DNA of 64,000 nt from Pseudomonas rustica (GCF_018336155.1 NZ_JAGYHF010000011.1:124001-188000), one strand, 5' to 3'. Counted from the first letter of the stretch, positions 50,484-59,854 are shown. Numbers and translations: made by a program. The notes: a model not told the origin generated them from the sequence alone.

Positions 50484-51830
50484 CTAATCCAGACCGAGTT
50501 TTTTCAGTCTGTACCGCATCGACCGAAACGAAAGACTCAAGCGCTGCGCCGCCGCCGTGCGATTCCAGCGCGTTTCCTCCAGCGCCTGCAAAATCAGCTT
50601 CCGCTCAACGTTCTCCAGATAATCTTCAAGATTGTCGATCTGCGTCAGATCCGCAATCCCGCCTTCCGCCGCGCAATTACCCTCGCTCAGGCGTAAATCC
50701 CCAGCCTCGATCGTGCGGTTCTCGCACAAGGTGTGCGCGCGTTCGAGCACGTTTTCCAGCTCGCGCACATTCCCCGGAAAGCGGTAATTTTTCAGCGCTT
50801 CCAGCGCCTGCGCATGCAAGCGTGCCGCCGGTTGCCCGGTGTCCTTGGCCAGACGCTTGAGCATGTGCGCCGCCAACACTTCAATGTCATCGCGCCGTTC
50901 ACGCAGGGACGGCACACGCAATTCGATCACGTTGAGCCGGTAATACAGATCCTGCCGAAACCGCTCGGCAGCCACTTCCGCATCAAGATCCTTGTGCGTC
51001 GCGCAAAGAATCCGCACATCGACCACGGTTTCCTGCTGCCCACCGACGCTACGCACGGCTTTTTCCTGAATGGCGCGCAGCAGTTTCACCTGCATCGACA
51101 GCGGCAAGTCCGCCACTTCATCAAGAAACAAGGTGCCGCCATTCGCCGCCTGAAACAGTCCCGGCTTGTCTTCAACTGCGCCAGTAAAACTGCCTTTGCG
51201 ATGGCCGAAAAACTCGCTTTCCATCAGTTCCGACGGAATCGCCCCGCAGTTCACCGGTACAAACGGCTGACTCGCGCGTGGCCCTTGTTCGTGGATCAGT
51301 CGTGCGACCAGTTCTTTACCGCTGCCGGACTCACCGCTGATGTACACCGGCGCCTGACTGCGGGCGAGTTTGTCGATTTGCTTGCGCAAGCTACGCATCG
51401 GCAGGGAGTCACCGAGCAAACGTCGATCAATCGACGTGCACACGGCGCCCGCCACCGGCATGCGCAGCGCGGTGGCGACCAGTTCGCGCAAGCGGGTGAG
51501 ATCCACCGGTTTGGTGAGGAAGTCGAACGCCCCGGCCTTCAGCGCATTGATCGCCGTTTCGAGGCTGCCGTAAGCGGTGATCATCGCCACCGGCAGTTGT
51601 GGATAACGTTGTTGAATGTGCTGCACCAGATCGAGCCCCGTGCCGTCGGGCAGGCGCATGTCGGTCAGACACAGATCGAATTGCTCGCGCTGTAACAGCG
51701 CTTGGGCTTCAGCCAGATTGCGGGCGCTGAAGGTGTCGAGTTTCATCCGTCCCAGGGTGATTTCCAGGAGTTCGCGGATATCCGGTTCGTCGTCGACGAT
51801 GAGGATTTTTTGCCGTGGGCTCGTGTTCAA
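50484..51830 (-). CDS. pilR: Sigma-54 response regulator PilR
   Basis: 448 aa from a TTG at 51830 that overlaps the pilS stop as TTGA; no ATG lies between this point and the receiver domain. The receiver domain has ILIVDDEPD and LCLTDMRLPDG (phospho-acceptor Asp). The AAA+ domain has GESGSGKE and the GAFTGA loop as GSFTGA. The C-terminal Fis-type HTH has WNRTAAAQRLSLSFRSMRYR. It activates sigma-54 transcription of the major pilin gene pilA, which is not in this window. Confidence 0.94.
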   Translation of the reverse strand: MNTSPRQKILIVDDEPDIRELLEITLGRMKLDTFSARNLAEAQALLQREQFDLCLTDMRLPDGTGLDLVQHIQQRYPQLPVAMITAYGSLETAINALKAGAFDFLTKPVDLTRLRELVATALRMPVAGAVCTSIDRRLLGDSLPMRSLRKQIDKLARSQAPVYISGESGSGKELVARLIHEQGPRASQPFVPVNCGAIPSELMESEFFGHRKGSFTGAVEDKPGLFQAANGGTLFLDEVADLPLSMQVKLLRAIQEKAVRSVGGQQETVVDVRILCATHKDLDAEVAAERFRQDLYYRLNVIELRVPSLRERRDDIEVLAAHMLKRLAKDTGQPAARLHAQALEALKNYRFPGNVRELENVLERAHTLCENRTIEAGDLRLSEGNCAAEGGIADLTQIDNLEDYLENVERKLILQALEETRWNRTAAAQRLSLSFRSMRYRLKKLGLD

Positions 51831-53434
51831 CTTTGTTTCCGTCCGTGAGCAAAAGTGATGCGAAAGCAGCCGCCGCCTTGGCGTGGTTTGAAGTCTAGGC
51901 GCGCTTGGTTGCTTTCGCACAGCTCACGGGACAGATAAAGCCCAAGACCGGTGCCCTGGCTGCTGGTGGTGAAGAACGGTTCGAACAGATGCGCCTGCTC
52001 ATCGACGGGCACGCCGGGGCCGTTGTCCTGCACTTCTAGCACTGCCAGTTGGCTTTCGTTGTCGACAAACAACGCCAGCCAGACCTCGGCCTGCTCGTGC
52101 AGCAGGGCGCTGTGGCGCCAGCCATTACGCAGCAGATTGTCGAGAATTTGCGTGAGCTGCGCAGGATCCATCAGCGTGGTGAAATCCCCTGAATTGATCC
52201 GCAGATGAATCTGTTGCTGTTCATTGGCCTGCTCGCGGCTTTCGTTGACGAAGTTTTCCAGCCACGGCTTGAGATCCAGCCGTTGCGGTGCGCTTTGCTG
52301 GCGGCGGGACAGTTGCAGGACGTTTTCGATGACTCGATTCATGCGTTTGGAGTGATCTTGAATGATCTGCGTCAGACGCCGGTCGGCGCCATCGAGTTCC
52401 TCGGATTCACCCAATAGCTGCGCGGCATGGCTGATGGCGCCCAATGGATTGCGGATTTCGTGGGAGATGCCGGCGGTCAGTCGTCCAAGCGCAGCGAGTT
52501 TGAGTTGCTGCGCTTGTTGAGCGATTTGCGCGAGGTCTTCGAGAAACACCAGCGTTTGCTGATTCGGGCTTTGTTCGAGGGCGATAAAGCTCGGCTGCAA
52601 TTCCAGACCGTTGCCGGGAATCTTCAGGCTTTGTGGGCGCAAGGTCGGGTTGTTCAGCCACAGTTGCAGGCGATCGACGAGGGCGGGCGAATAGTCGTCG
52701 ATCAAATGGCCCTGAAGGTGTGTGCGCGCCAGCAAGGTCTGCGCGCTGTGATTGGCCAGTTGCACGCGGCGTTGCTCGTCGAGTACCAGAATGCCGGTGC
52801 GCATGCGTTGCAGGATCAGCGCATTGAGCGCCTCAAGCCCGACGACTTCACTGGCGCGTTGTTCGGCCAGGGTCTCGCTGACTTCAAGCCGACGAATCAA
52901 CCCTTGCACCAGCAAAGCGGCGGCAAAGCACAGTGCGCCGAGGGTGCCGGCCTGCAGATAATCGTTGGCCGTGAGGGGATGGCTGAAACTCAGCAAGAAG
53001 CTTGAGCCGACGATGCCGAGCGCGCCTATGGCAGCGATCAGCAAACCGATGCGCCGGCGCAGCAAGGTGTTGCAGATCGCCACGGAAACGATCAGCAAGT
53101 TGCCGATGGCGCTGGCAACCCCGCCGGCGGCGTAGAACAAACCGCACAGCAGCAACACGTCGACCAGCGCCAGGCTGAACAACTGCGCCGGGCGCCGGGT
53201 GCTCTCTAGGAACACCACCAGCAGGATATTCAGCACCAGGTACAGCCAACTGCCGCTGCGCAGCAAATCGTCGTCGATCGACGTCAGCAGGCGGTTGTCC
53301 ATATTGCTGGAGATCAGCAGCACCAGCATGATGCCGACGCTTAAACGGTAGAGGTGATAAAGGCGCAGCAGGCGCTGAGCCTGTTTGCTGTCGGCGTTGG
53401 CCTCAGCGATCACGGGGGCCCGGGCCTTGCTCAA
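51827..53434 (-). CDS. pilS: Sensor histidine kinase PilS
   Basis: 535 aa from TTG 53434 (the exact start is uncertain). About six N-terminal membrane helices lead to a PAS-like region and a HisKA domain with H-box AGISHEIRNPLG. The HATPase has LLRNGWRHS and DNGPGVP. It resembles P. aeruginosa PilS, an inner-membrane kinase that phosphorylates PilR and is inhibited by PilA monomers. It overlaps pilR by 4 nt and the upstream 79-aa gene by 32 nt, so the three form one unit. Confidence 0.94.
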   Translation of the reverse strand: MSKARAPVIAEANADSKQAQRLLRLYHLYRLSVGIMLVLLISSNMDNRLLTSIDDDLLRSGSWLYLVLNILLVVFLESTRRPAQLFSLALVDVLLLCGLFYAAGGVASAIGNLLIVSVAICNTLLRRRIGLLIAAIGALGIVGSSFLLSFSHPLTANDYLQAGTLGALCFAAALLVQGLIRRLEVSETLAEQRASEVVGLEALNALILQRMRTGILVLDEQRRVQLANHSAQTLLARTHLQGHLIDDYSPALVDRLQLWLNNPTLRPQSLKIPGNGLELQPSFIALEQSPNQQTLVFLEDLAQIAQQAQQLKLAALGRLTAGISHEIRNPLGAISHAAQLLGESEELDGADRRLTQIIQDHSKRMNRVIENVLQLSRRQQSAPQRLDLKPWLENFVNESREQANEQQQIHLRINSGDFTTLMDPAQLTQILDNLLRNGWRHSALLHEQAEVWLALFVDNESQLAVLEVQDNGPGVPVDEQAHLFEPFFTTSSQGTGLGLYLSRELCESNQARLDFKPRQGGGCFRITFAHGRKQS

Positions 53435-53642
53435 GGTGAGCCTGGCTGCAATACCACTGTTGTTGAACGCTCAATGCACGGTCGCGCGGCAGGTGCACGC
53501 CGCAGTGGGCGCAACGCACCATCGGCGCGGCGTCCTGTTCGCGAGGGGCGCGATTGGATTGATTGGCGGCGGGCGCCTTGAATTTACGCCACAGCCAGAC
53601 AGCGGCGAAAATCAGGACGATCCAGAACAATATACGAAGCAT
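53403..53642 (-). CDS. Small membrane-anchored zinc-ribbon-like protein (PP0621 family)
   Basis: 79 aa. An N-terminal membrane helix (LRILFWIVLIFAAVWLW) is followed by a basic linker and a short Cys motif, CAHCGVHLP with a later YCSQAH, likely a zinc or metal site on the cytoplasmic side. It is encoded directly before pilS and overlaps it by 32 nt. Proteins of this kind are annotated as PP0621 family. The function is unknown; context suggests a link to PilS/PilR signalling. Confidence 0.82.
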   Translation of the reverse strand: MLRILFWIVLIFAAVWLWRKFKAPAANQSNRAPREQDAAPMVRCAHCGVHLPRDRALSVQQQWYCSQAHLEQGPGPRDR

Positions 53643-53721
53643 GATGAGCGGCTTTCCGACTAATGATCCGGCAGTTTAGCCAAGCTCCCGACAAGCGCAC
53701 AGCCTATTAACGCGCGGCAAT

Positions 53722-53754
53722 AAAAAAGGGAGATCCTGAGATCTCCCTTTTTTT
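53722..53754. terminator. bamD terminator
   Basis: AAAAAAGGGAGATC-CTGA-GATCTCCCTTTTTTT; bidirectional symmetry. It is 15 nt beyond the bamD stop. Confidence 0.93.
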
Positions 53755-53769
53755 GTCCATCCGGTGTGA

Positions 53770-54786
53770 TCAGTCGAACACGCCGAAGGTCATGTAGCTG
53801 AACCACGAACGGTCAGTGTCGCTCGACTCTGGCTCCGGCTCTTCGATCACGTCGCCGTTTTCGTCTTTAGGCTTCAGCTCGTTCGGGATCGCATCTTTCG
53901 CGTCCTGGTACTGCTTCTGCACGTCCTGGTTGGCGCGGGTTTCGCCCGGCGGCAGCGGTGGACGCGACTCGATCAGACCGAGGGTCGCCTTGCTCAGGAA
54001 CGAACGGTTGTCCGCTTCAGCCACCGAAGGCACGAACTGGCCGTCTTGCAGGCTAGGGTGGTTCGGGTAGTTGAGCTTCAGGGTTTCCAGGCTGGTGTTG
54101 GCCAGTTCGTCCAGGTGCAGACGCTGGTAAGCCTCGGTCATCACCGCCAGGCCGTCACCGACCGATGGGGTTTCCTGGAAGTTTTCCACCACGTAACGAC
54201 CACGGTTGGCAGCGGCTACATAAGCCTGACGGGTCAGGTAATAGTCGGCCACGTGGATTTCGTAGGCTGCCAGCAGGTTGCGCAGATAAATCATGCGCTG
54301 CTTGGCGTCCGGCGCGTAGCGGCTGTTCGGGTAGCGGCTGGTCAGCTGGGCGAACTCGTTGTACGAGTCGCGGGCAGCGCCCGGGTCACGCTTGGTCATG
54401 TCCAGCGGCAGGAAGCGCGCCAGCAGGCCGACGTCCTGGTCGAAAGAAGTCAGACCTTTCAAGTAGTACGCGTAATCCACGTTCGGGTGCTGCGGATGCA
54501 AACGAATAAAACGCTCGGCGGCGGATTTTGCAGCTTCCGGCTCGGCGTTCTTATAGTTGGCGTAGATCAGCTCCAGCTGTGCCTGATCGGCGTAGCGACC
54601 GAACGGATAACGCGACTCCAGAGCCTTCAGCTTGGCTGTGGCGCTGGTGTAGCTATTGTTGTCCAGGTCAGTCTGAGCCTGCTGATACAGCTCGGCTTCG
54701 CTGAGGTTTTCGTCTACGACTTCCTTCGATGAGCAAGCAGCGGTCAATGCGAGGATGGCGATCAGCAGCAGGTGTTTCACTTGCAT
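53770..54786 (-). CDS. bamD: Outer-membrane assembly lipoprotein BamD
   Basis: 338 aa from ATG 54786. The signal peptide ends in lipobox LTAAC (C18). The mature protein contains tetratricopeptide repeats (ELYQQAQTDLDNNSYTSATA, LESRYPFGRYADQAQL, FIRLHPQHPNVDYAYYLKG). BamD is the essential lipoprotein of the BamABCDE complex that inserts outer-membrane beta-barrels. The C-terminal acidic tail (EEPEPESSDTD) is a Pseudomonas extension. It is divergent from rluD, a conserved arrangement. Confidence 0.96.
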   Translation of the reverse strand: MQVKHLLLIAILALTAACSSKEVVDENLSEAELYQQAQTDLDNNSYTSATAKLKALESRYPFGRYADQAQLELIYANYKNAEPEAAKSAAERFIRLHPQHPNVDYAYYLKGLTSFDQDVGLLARFLPLDMTKRDPGAARDSYNEFAQLTSRYPNSRYAPDAKQRMIYLRNLLAAYEIHVADYYLTRQAYVAAANRGRYVVENFQETPSVGDGLAVMTEAYQRLHLDELANTSLETLKLNYPNHPSLQDGQFVPSVAEADNRSFLSKATLGLIESRPPLPPGETRANQDVQKQYQDAKDAIPNELKPKDENGDVIEEPEPESSDTDRSWFSYMTFGVFD

Positions 54787-54937
54787 GGCGGCTTGCGTCC
54801 CTATGACGGCCGCTGTCTTGGGCGGGGCCGTCCTGTTATGATGAGCGCCCCGTTGAAAAGCCTCGGGGCAAAAGACGCCGTATTTAACCACAAGCGCGCA
54901 GCCGAAACCAAAAGCTGTGCCGACGCACAGTCAGAGC

Positions 54938-55900
54938 ATGTCCGATAAAATTGAACTTCGCGCAGAGGTGCCGTCCGAATTGGGCGGCCAACGCCTCGAT
55001 CAAGTCGCTGCCCAACTCTTCGCTGAGCACTCTCGCTCGCGCCTTTCCGCCTGGATCAAAGAAGGTCGCCTGACTGTGGACGGGGCGGTCATCCGCCCTC
55101 GCGACATCGTGCACGGCGGTGCCATCCTTGAGCTGACTGCCGAGCAGGAAGCCCAGGGCGAGTGGATCGCCCAGGACATCGAGCTCGACATCGTCTATGA
55201 AGACGACGACATTCTGGTGATCAACAAGCCTGCGGGCCTGGTGGTGCACCCGGCTGCCGGTCACGCCGATGGCACGTTGCTCAACGCCTTGCTGCACCAC
55301 GTGCCGGACATCATCAATGTCCCGCGCGCCGGTATCGTGCATCGTCTGGACAAGGACACCACCGGTTTGATGGTGGTGGCCAAGACCATTCAGGCGCAGA
55401 CAAAGCTTGTTACTCAATTGCAGAGTCGCAGCGTCAGCCGCATCTATGAGTGCATCGTGATTGGCGTGGTAACGGCCGGTGGCAAGATCAACGCCCCGAT
55501 CGGTCGCCACGGCCAGCAGCGCCAGCGCATGGCGGTGATGGAAGGCGGCAAGCCTGCCGTCAGCCACTACCGCGTGCTGGAGCGTTTCCGTTCCCACACC
55601 CATGTACGGGTGAAACTGGAAACCGGTCGTACTCACCAGATTCGCGTGCACATGTCGCACATCAACTTCCCGTTGGTCGGCGATCCGGCGTACGGCGGTC
55701 GTTTCCGCATTCCGCCAGCGGCCAACCCGACGATGGTGGAATCGCTCAAGCATTTCCCGCGTCAGGCCCTGCACGCGCGCTTCCTTGAGCTGGATCATCC
55801 GACGACCGGTGAGCGCATGAGCTGGGAATCGCCGCTGCCAGAAGATTTCGTCTGGCTGCTGACCCTGCTCAAGCAGGATCGTGAGGCCTTCATCGGATGA
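54938..55900 (+). CDS. rluD: 23S rRNA pseudouridine synthase RluD
   Basis: 320 aa from ATG 54938; GTG 54917 is an upstream alternative. An N-terminal S4 RNA-binding domain (about 15-80) precedes the RluA-family catalytic domain with the active-site Asp in HRLDKDTTG and with LETGRTHQIRVHM. It modifies 23S helix 69 (positions 1911, 1915 and 1917 in E. coli). It overlaps pgeF by 4 nt. The 151-nt divergent gap to bamD contains a GCCCCG/CGGGGC hairpin at 54847-54869 of unknown role. Confidence 0.95.
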   Translation: MSDKIELRAEVPSELGGQRLDQVAAQLFAEHSRSRLSAWIKEGRLTVDGAVIRPRDIVHGGAILELTAEQEAQGEWIAQDIELDIVYEDDDILVINKPAGLVVHPAAGHADGTLLNALLHHVPDIINVPRAGIVHRLDKDTTGLMVVAKTIQAQTKLVTQLQSRSVSRIYECIVIGVVTAGGKINAPIGRHGQQRQRMAVMEGGKPAVSHYRVLERFRSHTHVRVKLETGRTHQIRVHMSHINFPLVGDPAYGGRFRIPPAANPTMVESLKHFPRQALHARFLELDHPTTGERMSWESPLPEDFVWLLTLLKQDREAFIG

Positions 55901-56619
55901 ATTGGCTGACGCCGGACTGGCCCGCGCCGGCCAGCGTCAAAGCCTGCGTCACCACCCGCGAGGGCGGTGTCAGCGAGGCGCCGTTCGACAGCCTCAATCT
56001 GGGCGATCACGTTGATGATCGTCCTGAGGCAGTTGCCGAAAACCGTCGACGTCTCACCGAACACTTCTCTATACAGCCTGCCTGGTTGCAGCAAGTTCAC
56101 GGGATTACCGTGGCGCATGCTGATCCGGGCATTGTTGCGACCGCTGATGCGAGCTGGACGGCAACGCCCGGTATTGCCTGCGCGGCGATGACGGCGGATT
56201 GCTTGCCGGCATTGTTCTGCGATCGCGCTGGCACTCGCGTGGCGGCGGCCCATGCCGGTTGGCGTGGTCTGGCGGCGGGTGTCCTTGAAGCGACGCTCGA
56301 TAGCCTCGATATTCCGGCTAACGACGTTTTGGTCTGGCTCGGCCCGGCGATTGGCCCGAAAGCCTTTGAAGTCGGCCCGGAAGTTCGTGAAGTCTTCATA
56401 AGTCAGTTGCCGGAAGCGGCAAACGCCTTCGTGCCGAGCGCCAATGCCGGCAAGTTCATGGCGGACATCTATCTGCTGGCGCGCCTGCGTCTGGCAGCCC
56501 GTGGAGTCACAGCTATTTATGGTGGCGGTTTCTGCACCGTGACCGATCCGCGCTTCTTCTCCTATCGCCGTGCTTCGCGCACCGGACGCTTCGCCTCCTT
56601 AGTTTGGCTCACCCGCTAG
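55897..56619 (+). CDS. pgeF: Purine nucleoside/peptidoglycan editing factor PgeF (YfiH)
   Basis: 240 aa, starting in the ATGA overlap with rluD. The multicopper-oxidase-like laccase-domain fold carries the conserved His/Cys set: QVHG, TADCLPALF, AAHAGWRGL and FCTVTDPRFFSYRR. YfiH proteins act as purine nucleoside phosphorylases, and in E. coli PgeF edits L-Ser out of peptidoglycan precursors. It is cytoplasmic. The rluD-pgeF-clpB order is conserved in Pseudomonas. Confidence 0.92.
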   Translation: MNWLTPDWPAPASVKACVTTREGGVSEAPFDSLNLGDHVDDRPEAVAENRRRLTEHFSIQPAWLQQVHGITVAHADPGIVATADASWTATPGIACAAMTADCLPALFCDRAGTRVAAAHAGWRGLAAGVLEATLDSLDIPANDVLVWLGPAIGPKAFEVGPEVREVFISQLPEAANAFVPSANAGKFMADIYLLARLRLAARGVTAIYGGGFCTVTDPRFFSYRRASRTGRFASLVWLTR

Positions 56620-56647
56620 ACTGTCTGATCTGCATCAACTCTCTGAC

Positions 56648-56675
56648 GCTTGAATCTTCCAGAATCGACCGCATC
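56648..56675 (+). promoter_or_regulatory. Sigma-32 (RpoH) heat-shock promoter of clpB
   Basis: CTTGAA (56648-56653), a 14-nt spacer and CCGCATCT (56668-56675) match the RpoH consensus CTTGAA / CCCCATNT with one mismatch. It lies 75-102 nt upstream of clpB. Confidence 0.8.
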
Positions 56676-56749
56676 TATAGGGGTATCTGGCAGGTTTCTT
56701 TATTCAGGATGGTTTCTTAGGTCCGGCCTGCTCAAAAGGAAGGTGACTT

Positions 56750-59314
56750 ATGCGAATAGACCGTTTAACCAGTAAATTACAGTTGGCCTTGTCCGACGCC
56801 CAGTCGTTGGCAGTCGGCCACGATCATCCGGCGATTGAGCCGGCGCACTTGATGCAAGCCATGCTTGAACAGCAGGGTGGTTCGATCAAACCTCTGCTGA
56901 TGCAGGTGGGCTTCGACGTCAACAGCTTGCGCAAAGAGCTGACCAAAGAGCTCGACCAATTGCCGAAAATCCAGAACCCGACTGGCGACGTCAACATGTC
57001 GCAGGATCTGGCACGCCTGCTCAATCAGGCTGATCGTCTGGCGCAGCAGAAGGGTGACCAGTTCATTTCCAGCGAACTGGTGTTGCTCGCGGCAATGGAC
57101 GAGAACAGCAAGCTCGGCAAGTTGTTGCTCGGCCAGGGCGTGAGCAAAAAAGCTCTGGAAAACGCGATCACTAACCTGCGTGGCGGCGAAGCGGTAAATG
57201 ACGCCAACCACGAGGAGTCGCGTCAGGCGCTGGATAAATACACCGTCGACCTGACCAAGCGCGCCGAAGACGGCAAGCTCGATCCGGTGATTGGCCGTGA
57301 TGACGAAATTCGTCGCACCATTCAGGTTCTGCAACGCCGCACCAAGAACAACCCGGTGCTGATCGGTGAACCTGGCGTGGGTAAAACCGCGATTGCCGAA
57401 GGTCTGGCCCAGCGCATTATCAACGGCGAAGTGCCGGACGGCCTTAAAGGCAAACGTCTGCTCTCGCTGGACATGGGCGCGCTGATCGCCGGTGCCAAGT
57501 ATCGCGGTGAGTTCGAAGAACGCCTGAAGTCGCTGCTCAACGAGCTGTCGAAGCAGGAAGGGCAGATCATTCTGTTTATCGACGAACTGCACACAATGGT
57601 CGGCGCCGGTAAGGGCGAAGGTTCGATGGACGCTGGCAACATGCTCAAGCCAGCACTGGCTCGCGGCGAGTTGCACTGCGTTGGCGCGACCACGCTTAAC
57701 GAGTACCGCCAATATATAGAGAAGGACGCGGCGCTCGAGCGACGCTTCCAGAAAGTCCTGGTGGATGAGCCGAGCGAAGAAGACACCATCGCGATCCTGC
57801 GCGGCCTTAAAGAGCGTTATGAGGTTCACCACAAGGTGGCGATCACCGACGGTGCGATCATCGCGGCGGCGAAGCTCAGCCATCGTTACATCACTGACCG
57901 GCAGTTGCCGGACAAGGCCATCGACTTGATCGACGAGGCCGCGAGCCGCATCCGCATGGAAATCGATTCCAAGCCGGAAGTGCTCGATCGTCTGGAACGT
58001 CGCCTGATTCAGTTGAAGGTGGAATCGCAGGCGCTGAAGAAAGAAAGCGACGAAGCGGCGATGAAACGTCTGGAGAAACTTCAGGAAGAAATCGTCCGCC
58101 TCGAACGCGAGTATTCCGATCTGGAAGAAATCTGGAACTCGGAGAAAGCCGAGGTGCAGGGTTCTGCACAGATTCAGCAGAAGATCGAACAGTCGCGTCA
58201 GGAACTGGAAGCGGCACGCCGTAAAGGCGACCTGAACCGCATGGCCGAGTTGCAGTACGGGGTGATCCCGGATCTGGAACGCAGCCTGCAAATGGTCGAT
58301 CAGCACGGCAAGAGCGAAAATCAGTTGCTGCGCAGCAAGGTGACTGAGGAAGAGATTGCTGAGGTTGTGTCGAAATGGACCGGCATCCCCGTGTCGAAAA
58401 TGCTCGAAGGCGAGCGCGACAAGTTGATGAAGATGGAAAGCCTGTTGCACAAACGTGTGATTGGTCAGGAAGAAGCCGTGGTCGCCGTGGCCAACGCCGT
58501 GCGACGGTCACGAGCCGGGTTGTCTGACCCGAATCGTCCAAGCGGCTCGTTCATGTTCCTCGGCCCGACCGGTGTCGGTAAAACCGAGCTGTGCAAGGCG
58601 CTGGCCGAATTCCTCTTTGATACTGAAGAGGCGATGGTGCGGATCGACATGTCCGAGTTCATGGAGAAACATTCCGTGGCTCGCTTGATCGGTGCGCCAC
58701 CAGGATATGTCGGCTACGAAGAGGGCGGTTACCTGACCGAGGCTGTGCGTCGCAAGCCTTATTCGGTGATCCTGCTGGACGAAGTCGAGAAGGCGCACCC
58801 GGATGTGTTCAACATCCTCCTGCAAGTGCTTGAGGATGGTCGCCTGACCGACAGCCACGGCCGTACGGTGGACTTCCGCAACACGGTGATCGTGATGACC
58901 TCCAACCTTGGCTCTGTACAGATCCAGGAACTGGTCGGTGATCGTGAGGCACAGCGTGCAGCTGTAATGGACGCGCTGACGTCGCACTTCCGGCCGGAGT
59001 TCATCAACCGGGTCGACGAAGTGGTGATCTTTGAGCCTCTGGCACGGGATCAGATCGCGGGCATCACCGAGATCCAGTTGGGTCGCTTGCGTACGCGTCT
59101 GGCTGAGCGTGAGCTGAAGCTGGAACTGAGCCCGGAAGTCATGGATAAGCTGATTGCGGTGGGCTACGACCCGGTCTATGGCGCACGTCCGTTGAAACGT
59201 GCGATCCAGCGCTGGATCGAAAACCCGTTGGCGCAGCTGATCCTGTCGGGGCATTTCCTGCCAGGTGACACGGCAACCGGCGTGGTTGAGAACGACGAAA
59301 TCGTTTTCAACTAA
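56750..59314 (+). CDS. clpB: ATP-dependent disaggregase ClpB
   Basis: 854 aa, the usual length. The N-terminal Clp-N repeats (about 1-145) precede NBD1 with Walker A GEPGVGKTA at 206-214. A coiled-coil middle domain (about 405-525, rich in E/K/L/R) follows, then NBD2 with GPTGVGKTE at 605-613 and pore loop GYVGYEEGG. It works with DnaK to resolve protein aggregates in the cytoplasm. It has a strong Shine-Dalgarno, AAGGAAGG. The sigma-32-like promoter upstream fits heat induction. Confidence 0.97.
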   Translation: MRIDRLTSKLQLALSDAQSLAVGHDHPAIEPAHLMQAMLEQQGGSIKPLLMQVGFDVNSLRKELTKELDQLPKIQNPTGDVNMSQDLARLLNQADRLAQQKGDQFISSELVLLAAMDENSKLGKLLLGQGVSKKALENAITNLRGGEAVNDANHEESRQALDKYTVDLTKRAEDGKLDPVIGRDDEIRRTIQVLQRRTKNNPVLIGEPGVGKTAIAEGLAQRIINGEVPDGLKGKRLLSLDMGALIAGAKYRGEFEERLKSLLNELSKQEGQIILFIDELHTMVGAGKGEGSMDAGNMLKPALARGELHCVGATTLNEYRQYIEKDAALERRFQKVLVDEPSEEDTIAILRGLKERYEVHHKVAITDGAIIAAAKLSHRYITDRQLPDKAIDLIDEAASRIRMEIDSKPEVLDRLERRLIQLKVESQALKKESDEAAMKRLEKLQEEIVRLEREYSDLEEIWNSEKAEVQGSAQIQQKIEQSRQELEAARRKGDLNRMAELQYGVIPDLERSLQMVDQHGKSENQLLRSKVTEEEIAEVVSKWTGIPVSKMLEGERDKLMKMESLLHKRVIGQEEAVVAVANAVRRSRAGLSDPNRPSGSFMFLGPTGVGKTELCKALAEFLFDTEEAMVRIDMSEFMEKHSVARLIGAPPGYVGYEEGGYLTEAVRRKPYSVILLDEVEKAHPDVFNILLQVLEDGRLTDSHGRTVDFRNTVIVMTSNLGSVQIQELVGDREAQRAAVMDALTSHFRPEFINRVDEVVIFEPLARDQIAGITEIQLGRLRTRLAERELKLELSPEVMDKLIAVGYDPVYGARPLKRAIQRWIENPLAQLILSGHFLPGDTATGVVENDEIVFN

Positions 59315-59338
59315 GTCCAAACGCCAATGAAAATTGGC

Positions 59339-59367
59339 AGGCCCCACATTGTGGGGCCTTTTTTTTC
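59339..59367 (+). terminator. clpB terminator
   Basis: AGGCCCCA-CAT-TGTGGGGCCT hairpin with eight T residues, 25 nt after clpB. Confidence 0.93.
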
Positions 59368-59498
59368 GTTAGGCTGTTGAACTCAAAGGAAAAGGCTTGT
59401 AAAGTGCGCCCCGCAGTCAGTCGCCAAGACGGTTTCAACTCACTGAGCTGAAATCTGAAATAAGTTGCAAATCATTAACTTGAAAGCAATTTAGGGGG

Positions 59499-59526
59499 TT
59501 GACAGAGGTGTTCTAGGTTGTAGAAT
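59499..59526 (+). promoter_or_regulatory. Promoter of the tRNA cluster
   Basis: TTGACA (59499-59504), a 16-nt spacer and TAGAAT (59521-59526), followed by the GC-rich discriminator AGCGCGCC typical of stringently controlled stable RNA promoters. It lies in the 59368-59611 gap, where no gene is seen. Confidence 0.88.
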
Positions 59527-59611
59527 AGCGCGCCTCAGACACACGAACGCAGCGATGCGAACGAGTGACTGGAAGCAGTAAGTTTCACCGTTGTAAATTG
59601 AAATATGTAGT

Positions 59612-59687
59612 TCCGTGATAGCTCAGTCGGTAGAGCAAATGACTGTTAATCATTGGGTCCCAGGTTCGAGTCCTGGTCACGGAGCCA
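59612..59687 (+). tRNA. tRNA-Asn (anticodon GTT)
   Basis: 76 nt including encoded CCA. Acceptor TCCGTGA pairs with TCACGGA; anticodon loop CTGTTAA; T-loop GGTTCGAGTCC. It is the first gene of the cluster. Confidence 0.97.
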
Positions 59688-59696
59688 ATTTCAAGC

Positions 59697-59773
59697 CGGG
59701 GTATAGCGCAGTCCGGTAGCGCGCCTGCTTTGGGAGCAGGATGTCAGGAGTTCGAATCCCCTTACCCCGACCA
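59697..59773 (+). tRNA. tRNA-Pro (anticodon TGG), copy 1
   Basis: 77 nt with CCA. Acceptor CGGGGTA pairs with TACCCCG; anticodon stem CCTGC/GCAGG with TTTGGGA loop; T-loop AGTTCGAATCC. It is identical to the copy at 59949-60025. Confidence 0.97.
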
Positions 59774-59778
59774 TTTTT

Positions 59779-59854
59779 GGGTCGTTAGCTCAGTTGGTAG
59801 AGCAGTTGGCTTTTAACCAATTGGTCGTAGGTTCGAATCCCACACGACCCACCA
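59779..59854 (+). tRNA. tRNA-Lys (anticodon TTT)
   Basis: 76 nt with CCA. Acceptor GGGTCGT pairs with ACGACCC; anticodon stem TTGGC/ACCAA with loop TTTTAA; T-loop GGTTCGAATCC. The tRNA-Lys next to clpB in P. aeruginosa is an integration site for PAPI-1/pKLC102-type islands (from memory); here nothing is inserted. Confidence 0.97.

Noticed and set aside
54847..54869. GCCCCG/CGGGGC hairpin between bamD and rluD as a terminator or RNA gene
   Set aside because: Short stem, no U-tract in either direction, and it lies in a divergent promoter region.
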